Source: Trochalopteron elliotii (Eukaryota; Chordata; Aves; Passeriformes; Leiothrichidae). Taken from it: 64,000 nucleotides of DNA. Location: the NCBI GenBank assembly GCA_024734555.1, contig JANPWX010020521.1, positions 171,497-235,496 of the forward strand, in the 5' to 3' direction. The notes under the pieces are model-generated. The model saw nothing but the letters and a program-made list of their open reading frames with translations, ran no database searches and had not been told where the DNA came from. The position numbers and the translations under genes were made by a program. Position 1 is the stretch's first letter, and each line of letters starts with the position of its first letter. Positions 22,449-36,002 of this stretch are shown one piece after another.

Positions 22449-23801
22449 TTCTTGCCTGACAGGCCACGAAGATATACTACAAAATGAGTACAAACAGTTT
22501 CTAACATTTAACTTCACAATTCTATAACTAATATAACTAATACCTTCTGACTTTATACTTTAACTTTTAAGAGTTGTTTTAAACCTCGTTTTTTTTTACA
22601 CTTGGAAATAACAAGAAGTGAAAGGGTTCATGTGCAGTGATGTAGTGATGTTAGTGACAACATGAACTGGTCTACACAGACTGTTCAGCTGCACCTGGAG
22701 TGGCTGTGCCATGTAAAAGCTCCCAGGCTTTTGCTGACACTTTGTGAACAAAATAAAAACGTATGACAAAATCAGAATTGTTGCAAGAAAAGGAATAAAA
22801 CATTGATGATCAGGGGTTAATCCTTATGGTCTCAGGTTTGTTTCCTCTGCTGCCAGTAAAGAGACTGTTTAAAGTCTGGGGTTTGTGTTTCTTGAGGTGG
22901 GGATATTTGTAGAGTTCTTCGTGGAAAAGGATTAGAAAAAGAAATTGCTGTGCAAGAGTAATAATTTACCTGTGAATTGAAGTGCTTTCACACAGTGATT
23001 TATTTGTCTTATTTTAATACCAGGGGGTAACAAATTGCCTTAGTGTCATATATGATCAGGTGTCTCTACAAAGGCAGAGACTCTGTTTTTTCCTGTAAGA
23101 CTTTTTATTCTCAATGTTAAGGGAATTTTTTTTTCACCAATATTCCACAAAGCTGTCACTCAAAATATGCTAAGAGGTACGCTATGAACCTACAGATTCA
23201 TAATAGGGTACACTAAGGTACGCATGAGAAGTCAAAGCAAAAGTTTCCACCTCTTAAGACAAACATTGGCAAATGCCACAGATGCAAAATGATGACAGCT
23301 GGTGACAAATTACTGCAGTATTAACATGCTAGGGTGATGTGGAGATGAATGGAGTCCTCTGTGCTTTACCAGGAGCCCACAGTTATGGATTCACCAAGGT
23401 TTGACACTTGTGTTAAAAATCAGGGCTGCTGAAAATGCCTTTAAAACTCTTTCTGTGAGTTGTCCAACAGCTAACAGTAGCCCTTCTAATATCTTTGTGC
23501 ATGTACAACACACAGCTCTGCAAACAGAAAGACATCTTCTACTCTGGACTGGACATGCTGCATCTGCTGCTATTCAGTCCACTAGAAATTCACCCTTAAG
23601 GATTCTTCCCCAAAAGGCAGAAAGGCCTCTCCTGTCCACCCAAACTGGCTTTCAGAGTTACAGAAATTGGAGACTTTTATGAAGTAGTTCCTATGTCTCT
23701 GTCCTCTGTTTCTATTTTCTAATAAAGATATAGGCTGCAAAGCCCAGATAGACAATTTTCATTTGCTTTAGAAAAAATATTCATCTCCATGCCATAGAGC
23801 T
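22449..23801. other. Non-coding, no gene recognised
   Basis: AT-rich sequence with short domain-free frames, including one of 93 codons at 23401-23682 with no recognised family. Confidence 0.45.
23797..23801. repeat. Target-site duplication (left) of solo LTR
   Basis: GAGCT, repeated exactly at 24461-24465 on the other side of the LTR. Confidence 0.85.
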
Positions 23802-24460
23802 TGTAATAGATGTGATTATAAATTCGTGCAATTAAAACATAGAAGGAAGTTATAGCAGATGATAGAATGTATATTTTCTATAACCCTGTGAGTATAAAAA
23901 GTAACCTTGATTCCCAGACTGGGACGAGCGTTCACCAAATACCAGGACATGCTTTGTATACAAACTAACATCTCGATTTACACCAGAAAGGAGGGTGGCT
24001 TGCCAGGATGTAGCTCCTTGAGCTAATCAGTTCTTGGGCACCCAGACCATCAACCCACCATCAACCCACCATCAACCCACCATCAACACATCGACACCCA
24101 TTCCGAGGGTGGACCCTGCATTTGACGACATCATCATCCCAAAGGAGGATTCCTAGAAGGTCCTTTCAGACTTGGCCCAGCACCGGGAAATCTGTTCAGG
24201 GTTCATCATCAAGTGAAAGACTGGGCTTGAATTTGAAAAACACAATACCTCTGCTTCCAGGAGGCACAAAATACAGTATAAGAACTCGAACTCAAACCCC
24301 AGCAAATCGTGGAACAGTGCGAAATAGCAACCCTGCTGTCAGTCGGCTGTTTCACCCAACATTCGAATGTTGTTCCCTGTGGCTGTCCCAGATAGATTTA
24401 AAATGGAAAAATAAAACTTATTATTTTTCTGTCCGATTGGCTAGTTGATCATTTATAACA
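23802..24460 (+). mobile_element. Solo LTR related to the 10.6-kb retrovirus
   Basis: 659 bp, TGTAATAGATG...CATTTATAACA, flanked by GAGCT duplications. It is in the orientation opposite to the full provirus and shares with its LTRs the 'aataccaggacatgctttgt' block, the 'gagggtgga' block, TATAAG at 24277-24282, the 'cacccaacattcgaatgttg' block, AATAAA at 24410-24415 and the terminus. It arose by recombination between the two LTRs of a provirus. An 11-bp unit (CCATCAACCCA) is tandemly expanded at 24047-24090. The open frame at 24122-24448 runs along the LTR and resembles translations of the other LTRs; I do not regard it as a gene. Confidence 0.93.
24047..24090 (+). repeat. 11-bp tandem repeat inside the solo LTR
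   Basis: CCATCAACCCA occurs three times in full and once in part. The two proviral LTRs have only a diverged single or double version at the corresponding place, so the array expanded in this copy or its sublineage. Confidence 0.9.
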
Positions 24461-24465
24461 GAGCT
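24461..24465. repeat. Target-site duplication (right) of solo LTR
   Basis: GAGCT, identical to 23797-23801. Confidence 0.85.
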
Positions 24466-24974
24466 GTTCTCTAAGAGGACCCACCTGAATCAGTGGTGCA
24501 GTAAAGCTATCTTTAATATTAACATCACACACGTCACATTTATTGCAAGATGTCAAGCCTGCTTGCAACTCTGTATGTTAGGAGGACATTGAAGCCTCCT
24601 CTAATAAATTTCAGTCCTTATTTGCTTGTGACTTTTAGTCAGCACCTCAAGTGTTACAGTTTCATCATCATCATCATCATCTTGCAGAGTTTTTCTAACC
24701 TTTCAGCTTCTCTTGTAGCTCTTTACTTCTGATTTTCAGCCATCGCTTCTTTCTGTTTTCAGCCTCAGAACAAACAGTCTATGGGAATGGCCACAGGAGC
24801 ATCCAGGATACAGACAGAATTGTTTCACTATTCCCACTCAAAACTTTTTGTGCTTATGCAGCATGTTTTCCTTCTTACCATGAAGTCACCTTTGTACATT
24901 ATGTCCAAACTCCTTGAACACCAGGGAATCCCAGAGACAAAGTGTGGAAGAGGCATTAAGTCAGTTTGCCACCC
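24466..24974. other. Non-coding, no gene recognised
   Basis: Contains a short (ATC)n microsatellite at about 24661-24681. Otherwise unremarkable. Confidence 0.5.
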
Positions 24975-25764
24975 TGTTGGGGATTAGGTTTGTTCCTTTT
25001 TTACTCTAAAGAATTTTTTTCCCCATTAGTTACTAAGGAGACTAAGTATTGAGTGCTTAAGGGTGCTTGACCAAAACAAAGAGGTGGCCAAAAGCTCAGA
25101 GGGGGAGATAATGTGAGTTTTGGGGCAGGTAAAGGACAGAGCTGGAGGCAGTTTCACTCGCTTGCTCTCTCATCGGAGAGAACATGACCAGGCTGCTGCT
25201 TGCTGCGGGAGGAGTTCACTGTCACCAAAAAGTCCAGTCCTGAGAAATCTACCATCATCTGCCCACGTGCCCTGGAATTTTGAGCTACTCTGCCTGACCT
25301 GCTGGAGCTGGGCCTGTCCTGCCCACCGTCGTGGCTTTTTCGGCGCTGCTCCTTTTGCTACAGTGTGACCCTGCACCCCGCCCTGCCCTGCCCGGACACC
25401 CTGTCCCTGCCTGCTGGGGACATCCTGCCGTCCCAGCTACCAGCCCAGGACTCTCCACTGTTTCCAGCTTGGTGCTCTGAGGGTCCTGCAGGGGCACCGA
25501 GACCAGACTGCCCTGGGTTTTTGTGAAGCAAAGCCCTCAAGGTTCTTGGTCCTATTTTGTTATTAATGCTGTAGTTGTTGTTTTTGTTTGCTTTGTTATA
25601 CATACTAGTGAAGAACTGCTATTCCTATCCCCAAATCTTTGCCTGAAAGCCTCTAACTGCAAATTTGTAATTGGAAAAGGGGCAGGGGGGTGTGTTTTAC
25701 ATTCTCCATTCCAAGGGAAACTCCAGCTTTCCCTGGCAGATACCTGTCTTCTCAAGCCTAGACA
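24975..25764 (+). mobile_element. Solo LTR, probably ERVL-type
   Basis: 790 bp, TGTTGGGGATTAGG...CTAGACA, with a GC-rich centre (25180-25500) unlike its flanks. The right half (25600-25764) has wording I associate with passerine LTRs, around 'gaactgctattcctatcccc'. The flanking pentamers are CACCC (24970-24974) and CATTC (25765-25769), which differ by two transitions and fit a decayed 5-bp duplication. No internal sequence is attached. Orientation is inferred from the TG-to-CA wording and from memory of the family, so it is less sure than the boundaries. Confidence 0.65.
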
Positions 25765-25769
25765 CATTC

Positions 25770-28518
25770 TTGGCAGAACAGTCAGAAGGGTTTTTGAAAC
25801 GACAAGGCCAAAATCATAGCATTCATTTCTACTTTTAAGCATTGAGTAAGTGTACTCAATAGTGCTTTGTAGTTTTTCCTAAATCTAAAATTAATTTTTT
25901 TTTAATCATTGCAGGAGGCTTGTTTTTTAATTGCTATTTCTGCATGACAGAAGAATACAGAGAGGAAATCCCAAAAACATTTTGAAAAAGGAGGAAGCCG
26001 ATATGCAATATTTTTCACAAAATGTAACAAACTAGAGCATGTATATCATCTCAGGAGATCCCTAACCAAAATTTGGCTTCACTGTAGTGGATCCTAGTCA
26101 CACAGAGCCAAAACTTAGGGGACTTACTCACCGGCAGATCTCTAGAAGATTGCTGCCTTGCCGTTGTGAGACAAGAACAGTTGCCACAGTGGGAAATGTT
26201 TTGGAGGTTTTAGTAGATCATGATGATGGTAATGATTATGAAAACAAAGAGGATTATTTTCCTATAGCACAAAATCCACTAGTTCAACCTCCCTTGGAAA
26301 GGTCTGAGCTGGAAAGGAGCATTTCCTTCTGTGCCCCTCATGGGCTGTGCTGTATGTTATCCATCAAGGCAAGGCAAGAGTAGCAAGGAGTCACAGAGAG
26401 GGTGACAGCAGCCACACTGATGGTGACACAGCCACAACCAAAGCCTGGAGACAGAGGGCCCCTTAGCCTGACCCAAAGCACCCAGAGCTCAGATATGCTG
26501 CTGGAGCAGCAGACACAGCCAACACTGAGTGTGAGAGAAAAGGAAAGAGGTCAGATGTTTCTTTGGGATTCTCGGTCAGAGCTAGACCTGAGAAATCCCA
26601 GTGATCCAGCTCCTCCACAGCTGAGAGCTGCAGCATGTTTTGGGCAGATAATCACTTCTGACAGTGTTAGTTGCAGTGAGAGACATCAGCTTCATTTATA
26701 TCTTCCTGAATACACTGAGTGCAGTTCACAGAAAATGCTTGGATGAGCTGGTGATGCTGAACTCAAGACTCCTCCTTACATATTCTAAGACTTTACCTTA
26801 CAGATAGCTCTCATAAATTTTTTGGGTTTTTTCCCTCACTTTTTCCCTCCCAGAAAACTAAGTTCATTCTGCAGATTGTCATCCTGTCTGAAATGGCTTA
26901 ATCATCATGAGAATAAAATCTGTGTTACCTGAGTTCAAGGGCAAAGCTCTTTTACATGGCAGTAGCATTAACCTCAGACCCTAGAATGGAATACAGCCGC
27001 ATACTATGGATCTTTTCCACTTATTGCTAATTAAATCTTGTTTATGTGAGTATGCCAAGAGCAAAATTTCATTTGCAAACACAAACAATATCACTGTCAG
27101 CAATTTCTCCAATGAACCAGAGGTTAGGAGTGAACCCTTCAATGAGAAGCCACTGACCTGTTGCCTGAGCGACATTAAAATAATTGAACACTTCTGCTTG
27201 TCATAAGAAAGAAGAAATTTTTCCATTAGCTGTAATCAATAAGAAAAATCAAGAGGTTGTGTTATCTTTTAAGCTGGCAGTAGGCAAATTGACCTCTGTG
27301 ACACTGCACTCAGTGAAGAAGCAAGATGCGTTTCTCAAGATGATTTTACTTCACATTAAGGTAATGCTGCAAGAACTCAGCTGCAGTTCCCACTAATATC
27401 CCTGTCCTACCTGTAAGCTGATTAGTAATTCACCTCTATAATCTGCATGCACTTTGAGATAAAAAACCATAATGTTTTTTAATGATGTATCCAAGAACAT
27501 ACACGAAACAATAGCTGAAAAATAAATGAGCTGAGTAAGACTTACAGCTTTGGAAAGAGTCATAACATGATGAGTATTGGAGGCTACAACTGTGATCCCA
27601 GCAGGGAGCCCAGGGTGTGCAGGGAACAGGGAGCGCACACGATGATGCATCATTAGCAGAATGAGCTGGTGCATGCAGGACAGATTTCCCACTGCACCTA
27701 ATGCAGCTGTAGGAGTTGCATCCACAGAGCTCATTAGGGCACTGCTTCTTATTTATGCTTATTTTATGTCGGTAAGTTCACTGCTGCTTTTGGGGAGTTT
27801 CAGAGGAGGTGTGATCACCACCGTGATCAACTGACCCAGGCTGGGTCTGTCAGCTGTGTGCTGAGTTGGAAGGTGTTTAATTTATCCTCCCTCTGCATGG
27901 CACTGGATCTTGGCAGTGTTTGAGCTGTGGAGCTGGAGAGCTGGAGAAATAGCTAACTGATGGTCAGTATTAGTACTCCTTTCTGCTGATTCTTATGACA
28001 AAATAGCAAGTCCTTGCAGCTGATCCCAGTCTGACTAATTAACAAAACAAAAATATCATGTCCTGGTGGCACTTCAGCTTTGGGAGTGGATGACTTTAGG
28101 AGTTGGGTCCTCCAGGAGGAGGACTAGGAAATCTCTACACAAATCTGAACACAGATTAGTTTTTTCAAGTACTGTAGCTACAAGTCTTGCAAATTTGGAT
28201 GGATCTCTTTGAGCATTACTGTTAATTGAAAGCTTAATAGAAGAATCAGAAGGTCTGTCTTGCCTCCTTTTGGGTGACTTAAGTGAATTTTTCTTCTTCT
28301 ATTCCCTCTCTGGTTAGATCAGTCATTATAAGTATCACAACAAGCACCACAAGTACCACGGAAAATAGCTAGGATTGTTTAAATGGAATTAATGTGTTTA
28401 ATTATATCTATAACTCTATTCACAGATTTTGTCCTGCTATCTTTTCCAATTAATGTATGATTCTATATTAAACTCTCATTTATCCCCTTCCTTGTTATAT
28501 CACATTTTTATAACTTGG
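25770..28518. other. Non-coding, no gene recognised
   Basis: About 2.7 kb. Open frames at 26087-26383 and 26402-26746 (about 100 codons each, plus strand) have no recognisable domains, no supporting splice-site or codon signal that I can see, and are probably chance. Confidence 0.45.
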
Positions 28519-29136
28519 TGTAGTGGTTTGAAAGCAAAACCAGTGAGACACTCCAAGTCAGAAATACAATTTAATAGGAAGAGAAAAAAAAAAAGAAGTA
28601 AAATAAAATAAATGCAATAATACAAAAGACCACTGACAGAGTCAGAATACAACCTGACACCCTGTTGGTCAGGGTGTTGGAAACAGTCCAAAAGTAAGCC
28701 CTTCTGGCGTGGCAGATGTGGTTCTGTTGGAAGTAGAGATGGTTCTGTAGAGAAAAGGATCCAGAGATGGGTCTGGTCTTCCTACGGGAGTCTCATGGGA
28801 ACACTGGATGTCTGGTGACACTCGTGGCTCCTTTTTATCTAGATGGAAATGCTTTGGCTCCTCCTCCCTGGGTAGAGCATCTCACAATGGGATGATGTAA
28901 TGTGTCATGTTATTGGTGAGCTTTAATGGTCCATTAACAGAAGATATCCCAATGGAGGTAATGGGAGGGTGAACAGAGATAAGAAACAATGCCCCACCTG
29001 GTTTTAACGGCTGGCTTGTTATCAGAAAGGCAGTCACCTCCTCCCTCCTTGAGTTACAACAGATAAAGAAAAAAACACCTCCCCAACCGGTTTCAACAGA
29101 TGGAATAGAATAATTTTGGTGGTTTTTTTGGTTACA
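28519..29136 (+). mobile_element. Solo LTR-like element, family G
   Basis: It starts TGTAGTGGTTTGAAAGC, a start also seen in other passerine LTRs, runs through an A-rich block and 'gacaccctgttggtcagggtgttgg' and ends near 29136 at GGTTACA (an alternative end is 29098, TTTCAACA). A 5-bp duplication was not found. Orientation is set by the TG...CA termini only. Confidence 0.55.
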
Positions 29137-29571
29137 AAACCCAAGACATTTGGTTAAGATTTTGTATATTAGCCTGACTAGTTGCTCCAGAAATAAAATA
29201 AAATGTACAGAATCCTTCAATTTTATATTTGCCCAAGCTGTTTCTTAGCTTGTGTTTAAAAACCCAGCATGCACCAAAGCAGCCATGGACATTACAGAGC
29301 ACTATTTAGAGGGGTGTGAGATTTGTGGAACACTATGAAATATGAGTATTCAATCACTGCCAGACCAACCATATCCCAATGTTCTTACAGTGCATTCTGA
29401 ATATACATATATGTAATGCTACATACCATACGTAATGTTCTCTGAAAAACCTGTTAGTTATTTATTGTCTCTTTAATTCTGAAGTTCTAGGTGAAAGAAA
29501 ACCTGTGCATAAGTGGAAGTCCAGTTTTAGTCTCACATAATCCTTTTCTCTTAATTTCTGGCTTGTAAAAG
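29137..29571. other. Non-coding, no gene recognised
   Basis: AT-rich spacer between an LTR and a CR1 3' end. Nothing recognisable. Confidence 0.45.
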
Positions 29572-29816
29572 GTCATAGAGTGATAAAATCCTGGAATGGT
29601 TTGGGTTAGAAGGAACCTTAAACACCATTTCGTTTCAACCCCACTTGCCATGGGCAGGGACACCTTCCACTATCCCAGGTTAGTCCAAGCCCTGTCTTAC
29701 CTGGCCTTAGACATTTCCAGGGATGGGGCAGCCATAGTTTCTCTGGGCAGCCTGTGCCAGGGCCTCACCACCCTCTCAGGGCATAATTCCTTACTAATAT
29801 CTAAGGAATAAACCAT
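29572..29816 (-). mobile_element. CR1 LINE 3' end, 5'-truncated
   Basis: Reading on the minus strand, this is the CR1 3' region: a gapped match to the classic 'ccatccctgga' block, then 'ccatgggcagg' in the reverse sense, then 'ggttgaaac...aaggttccttctaacccaaaccattcc' and the terminal 'tctatgac'-like end near 29572. It is about 245 bp, so 5'-truncated as most CR1 copies are. No coding sequence is retained. Confidence 0.9.
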
Positions 29817-32800
29817 CGGAATCATCAGGCTTTGTCTTTCAAAAATATTTCTTAGACAACTCTTTTTTCTTTAATATATACCAAATTTTGTCCTGGTTCT
29901 CTGGGGTGTTCAGAAGCTTCAGTAATATTTGTGCCAAGTTTCTAATAAGTGCTGGACTCTGGGTGAAACTAATCAAGGGGAACTTCAAACTTGCAGTGTA
30001 GGACAATAGAAAATACAGGCAGATGTCATATAAATCAAGGATATCAAGAATAACATTTATTGTCCTGGCCAATTGCATTTGAAAGTGCGGTCCAGGTGTC
30101 TGAAACTCTTCCCATTTCACAGTGACAGTGGCGTGACCAGCACCTTTTGGGAGTCACAACCAACTTCTCCTGCAAACTTCAGTGCTCTAGGTCCACCCCA
30201 CTGCTTTGGAGAGCAGAGGACATCTTGCTGTTTTGGAGGTTCCTCCCTACAGCTGCATCAGTGGCTGGTCTATATATTCTGTTCTTAAAAGTCCTCCTCT
30301 CTCTTGGCACAAACCATCCTAGCCTTCTTTTTCCAGGTGGTTTGTACCTGTGGGAAAATTTTAATTGTCTGTATGGACAACAGCAAGATTTGAATCCTTA
30401 CCTGGGTATCTTAATCCACTCACAAGAGAAAAAGTATCTGTTTACAACCTGTTTGGCTTCATCTGACTATTTTGAAGTTAACATTCAGTAAATATTCAGG
30501 GTAGAGTTACCCAGTGGGGCTGTCCTGGCTCTGAGAGAAAGAAATCCACCATTTGTACAGATGTGAGCCACAGGACAAGTGATGATTGAAATTGTACCAT
30601 ATTGTGATTTATGGCTCTGTGGGCTTCCATGACTCAGTCTTCTGAATGCGAAGAGAAAAACACAGGAGAGCAGCCAACATAAAATAAAAGAGCACAAGGT
30701 ATTGTAGACTACATCCAAGTACATTTTAAGGAAAAGTTCCATCAAAAGTCAGTGATTATCTGGCATTAAATGGAACTTACGTTTTTAGAAAGGCTGCATT
30801 TTAGGAAATCACCCTCAAATTGATGTCCAGACGGCCTCTACTTAGTGAGCTGAACATATTGTGCTGCCAGTGTCATGGGGAGATCTCAGGTACCTGGGGC
30901 TTCTGAAGCACCTTTTGCCATCAATAAGGTATTTTCACCTTACCCCTGAGCTGTTTTCTTTGTACTGAGATATTTTACATTATGATTAATTTTTTATTGT
31001 TCTTTACATGTGACACTATGGATTGAATGGCCTTTTATGTGTGCAGATGACTAGGCAGAAGCTATAGAGAGCAGGTCTTTTTAAAGAAAAATACAGAGAG
31101 TTCTATTCAGTGTGTTTATTCATAGTTAATATTCATTAGTGATTCACTTCTTTATAGAAACAGTGCCTTTTTTATTCCTATTTGCTTCTTGTTTTCCCTA
31201 TTCAAAGCAGTTTAGGGTTTTTCTGAGGTTGCTTGAAGGACTAAAACTCACGACCTACTCTTTATAATAATCAGATTAGTTTCTCATCAGTCTCCCTCTT
31301 CAGTTAAATCATATTTTTTCTGTCCTTCACTGGCAAATACCAATCTGAAAGTTATATCCTTGCCATAAAGTGACCATAAGGTTGAGATAATTTTAATCTG
31401 TCTCCAGATAGCTTGTTTGCTTAGAAATCCAACCTATAGACTCCCTGGTTAGACAGAAAAAAAACAGCTTAATGAAGCACGGGTAGTGCTAAGAACATTA
31501 TATAGAGCACAGGTATCAGATAAATTGTAAGGTCAAAGTCATCTTGGAAAAGCCTTTTCTACCTGAGAAAAATATATAGTTAAATGATTGCACAAAGATT
31601 GTTACATCACTGAGTATATTCTGGTCTTGGCACATGCTGGGCTGGAGGACAAAACTCAGAAAACAATGATATTTCTAGTTAATTTTGGCATGTACAGGTA
31701 GTTTTTGATTATTCATGTTTGGTTTGTTGTTTGTTTTTGGGTTTCTCTTCTCAAGCATTAAAGTAACAGCATTTTAAACTACAGAATTAGTATCATTCAT
31801 TTAAAATATCTGAAATAAATAACCAGAGATTGAGGGGTTTCTTGTGGTGCTGAACAAAAAGAAACTGTTCTTAAAAGCATCTTTTAAAAAACACCATTTC
31901 TGGATGAAGACCTCTTCATCCAGGTAATTACCACTTTTGTGTGTTCATCCTCTGATATTCATCTTCATTAAAGTGCAGGAGTGTGCTTTAACAAGGTTTA
32001 GCAGTCCATAGATACTAAACTTTTCCTTGCACTAATGGATGTAAATTTTAAAAAGCAAGACACTGCCATCCCGCTGATTTGATGAGGGCTGGATGATTAT
32101 ATGCTTCAGGGGACTATCTGAACAAGATCTGTGGACACAGGAGATGCACAGGCAGCCCACTCTGGTGTGCAGTTCACAGCACACTGCTTCCTTCTCTTTT
32201 CTACCAGTGATTTTCCCTGATTCCTGGGGGCAGAATTGGGCTGAAATTCTGCAGTGAATAAAAATCACTGCACTTTTCTCACTGTGGTCATCGGGGATTC
32301 TGAAAATTTGCAAAAATGTTTATTTTCACAGCTGACAGCACTTATGTTCTGACTAGGTTTGTTTCTAAATCGTATCAGCCAGTGTGTGTAACAGACCAAA
32401 TGAAGGTGGCACCTGGCTGACTTGCTGAAATTGTCATCCCAGCGCACTCATCCACTCCATCCAGCTCCCTGAGGCTGCCAGAAATGCTGCTTCATCAAGT
32501 CGATGCTTGAAAGGAGAGGGGAAAAAAAATAGCAGAACTTACCTTGAATGTTACCATGTAAGGTTTTCTGGTGGCCGCTCACTGCAAGGCTGTAGCCACG
32601 CAGCAACAGGGAGTTCAACTGAAATGCTGGCATTCCTTTAAAGCAGGTGTTGTATCCTTTCCAAAGAGCAGGCAAAATGCTGAAAATACATGCAGAGGGC
32701 TTCTGATGAAGAGAGATAACATTAGGACTGCAGGTCTGGATGCCTGTGGCAGCAGGAAGTGTGGATGAGAAGTCTCTGCTCTGCACTGCTGCATGGACAA

Positions 32801-34187
32801 ATATCTTCTTTTGGCAACATCTGTTCTTTTAATTCACTCAGCCAGAACTGGCACACCACAGCAGGAGGGGAAGCATTTTCTTCTTTTTCTTTGTCACTTA
32901 ACTATATTATTTTGTTCATCTCACTGACTTCACACTGTGGTGGGTCCAGCCTAAATAGCTTGTGAGCAGGAACTATGAATGCTTGTTAAGTTGCCACTCT
33001 CATTTTCAATCAAACTTGAATGGAAAACCTCATTGTTCTTAGATGTAATTACTCAGCTTGAGGCTATTCCAGGGAAATTTTCACACATAAAGGTAGACTT
33101 GTGGAGAAAAAAGGAATAAACAGCTTCCAAAGGTGGTGTCTACTAAGAGTGCTGCTGGAAAAAGGTGTATGGTGTTGAATGCATTAGCAATACCATTACC
33201 TAAACCCCATGATTATTTATAGGAGTTGAGGTGGTCACTGGAGCGATCTGACTTTGCTCTGTGCACGGGCAGCTGCTGTAAATGATAGCAGCAGCACCAT
33301 GCTGTGACAGACACCCTCAGGGGCCAGGTGGGCCTATGCTAAGGTAAAAACTGGAGTGTTTCTAAGAAAAGTGCTTATTAATTAGGAGAGAAGAGTTTAG
33401 TTGTGTCTAGTTTGGTTAAGTTTTGACATACCTGACAGTTTAACAATAAGGTTTGGTGAAAGGAAGTTATCAATGTATTTACCTTAAGGGTGTACACTTT
33501 GCTTGTTATCTGTGACTCTGCACAGGAAATTATTTCAACAGAGAGCTGGGCTTTGTGCATGGCATGTCTGAAAGAAAAATTCAGCCATGGTGCCTCTAGC
33601 AGTCTTCCCAAAGGCAGCAAGAGGAGTGATCACAGCAGGAAGATCCCGCACCAACCTCTTCAACATGAATTTGTCTTTGGCTTGCTTTTGGAAGAATGAG
33701 TCTCAGGACAGACTGACTGAATTTTAACTCTTTCTCAGAGTGCTATGACTGCAAACAATACCACTGACTTCAGCAATACCCTGCATTGCTGTAAGTCGTG
33801 GCACAGGAAAAACAAGCTGTTAAAAGGGGTGGCAGGGTGAAGGAAGGCTCACTCAGACTTGCTCCAGCACATAGGGATCCACCACTGCCCTGAACTGAGG
33901 ATTATCTGCACAGGAGTGGACCCATTACTTGCACTTTGCAGACCCCAGATAATCTTTCCCATTTCAGTCACAATCCCCCTGCCATACTTTCAGCCAACTT
34001 TCATTTCATTTATTTCACGTTTCTGCTTTAGACCATTGACGCCCTTTAATTTTTTCTTAGTGTTCTACATTTTGAGAGGAGAGGAGCCAAAGCAGAACAC
34101 AGTTTGCAAACTGCAGATACCGCATGGGCTACTACAGTGTAAAACTTATCCTCTCCATGTTCCATTCCTGTCCAAACTGTTCCTAAT
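29817..34187. other. Non-coding, no gene recognised
   Basis: About 4.4 kb, AT-rich and apparently single-copy. Open frames up to about 114 codons on both strands show no domains. I see no LTR termini, CR1 or microsatellite of note. Confidence 0.45.
34183..34187. repeat. Putative target-site duplication (left) of arm 1
   Basis: CTAAT here against CTAAG at 36452-36456, one mismatch, immediately outside TG...CA type termini of the arm 1 element. Confidence 0.55.
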
Positions 34188-36002
34188 TGTCATAGGTTAA
34201 CACAGCTTGGTTTTTAGGTAAAGGATAAACAGTTCTTTGTTAGGACCTTAGAATCATTTTAGAAGGGACAGGCACCTTTCAGAGACCATTTTTAGATACT
34301 GGCATATAGTTTGACCACTGAGGAAGCTAAATGTGACTTTTGGGAATACCCACATGAAATCTGAATGTGTCCAAGCTGGCCCTTTTCCTTTTGGCCGGAG
34401 GAGCAGGTAACACTGCTCTGAGGGGCAGCCCAGGCTGGCCAGGCCCCACTGCTCCCTCTGTGAGGGGGAAGCCGGCCCTCGTCTGGCCGTGCATCCAGGT
34501 CCCCCATCGGCTGCCGTGGGGGAAGGGGGAGGCTGCAGCTTAACATCTAGCAAACTTTTAAGGCCTACCCCTGGGCTGGCCAGGGCCAGGGGAAATTTTC
34601 CCCACCCCCCCACTGGGAGCAGCCCCAGCCCAGGTTAGGCCCACCCCATGAGACTTGGCGGGGGGGTGGTCAGCAGGAGGCCTTCCTACCATCCCGGCTT
34701 ACTTACTTGAGATCCCTTACTACCTGAGCTGCTCCAATCTCTCAGCACAAGATCCCCCTCCACCATCCTTGAAGCCTTGAAATCTAACACCATGAGCAGC
34801 AGCTGAGGGAAAGAGGACCTGGGCAGATTTAACTCTTTTCTAGCACAGATGAAAACTTCCAAAGCCCTAACCTTCTTGAGGGAGAGGAAGGTTCAGAGCA
34901 AGAAATATTTAAAGAGGCAGTATGAAGATACCAGGGTTGCTGAAAGAGAAGTTGTATCCTAAATGAGGAAGAGATGACAAGTTTCCTTAGTCCTAAGCCA
35001 AAAAGTCTCCTATGAATTGTGGTAACAGACTGTAATATGAATATGCTAGAGCATTCCTTTAAATCATGGACAATATGAATTGGGGAGATGATTATTTGGA
35101 TTTGTGGACATTGACTAAAAGGTATCTGTGATTTACTGAGTGAATATTGAATTAAAAACTGTGATCTAGTGATCCCATGAGATGTTTGAACAGAGGTGAG
35201 AAGAAGCCCTCTGCGCCAGTGAAGTAGTGAGAAGACATCTCTGTTCCAAAGATGAAGAGTCCTTTGCCTTTGGAGGTGGACATCTTTGAAAGATGGCATC
35301 CCAGTATGTGTGAGTCCACAGCCTATATGTAGCCAAGGGAAAGGCTATGTGATATGGGAGGTCCACAGCTGCAGAGGTTCCTTGGCAGGCTGCTTTTGTG
35401 AGAGTTAGAAGCCACAACCAAACTGTTTCTCTTGTGTAAAGTTACCAGAACAAATCAGGAGAGACTTCTCTCTCTCAAAAGACTAAATGAAAAACTATTT
35501 TATAGGTAGTGCTTGTCATAAATGTTTAAAGTTAGACATCTTAGGTATAAGGGTATCAATATGTATCTTATAAGTTTCATTTCTTTTCACAACTTTGTAC
35601 GGGTTTGTCACAAATGTTTATGTATTTTATAAGTGTCCTTTCTATTCATAACTATGTACCGATCGCTACTACAAGTTTTGAGTAGTTGTAATTGCAAGTT
35701 TGTATAATTGTCACTATAAGTTCTGACTAGTTATGCATGTAAGAAGTTGCAGTTAAAAGGTTGCTAGAGTGTTTACAGGGCTGACACCAGAGAGAGGAAA
35801 GAAGAGATCTTTCTTCCTCCACAGAAGGCTCTGAATCAGGACATCACTCTGAGCCATGATTGGTGGACACAACTGTCTAGTCACTCGAAGACGGGAAAGA
35901 ATGATTGGTCCAGAGGAGCTCCCCACTAAGGACCAATAGAACCCTGGAAAATGAGCCAATCATCTCAAGGATCCAAAATCCACCAATCACTGGAAGAAAG
36001 GA

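Noticed and set aside
24047..24090. Regular short repeats that might suggest a CRISPR-like array
   Set aside because: The units are 11 bp in direct tandem with no spacers, inside an LTR in an animal genome.
24122..24448. 108-codon frame similar to frames at 3713-3985 and 13790-13990
   Set aside because: All three are translations along the same LTR family; similarity reflects shared LTR DNA, not a gene.
26087..26746. Two adjacent frames of about 100 codons, possible exons
   Set aside because: No recognisable domain and no clear splice signals; cannot be supported from sequence alone.
34254..34613. 119-codon GC-rich frame on the minus strand
   Set aside because: Lies inside arm 1 of the inverted LTR-type element; its GC-rich, Pro/Gly-rich translation has no domain and is not conserved as a frame in arm 2.
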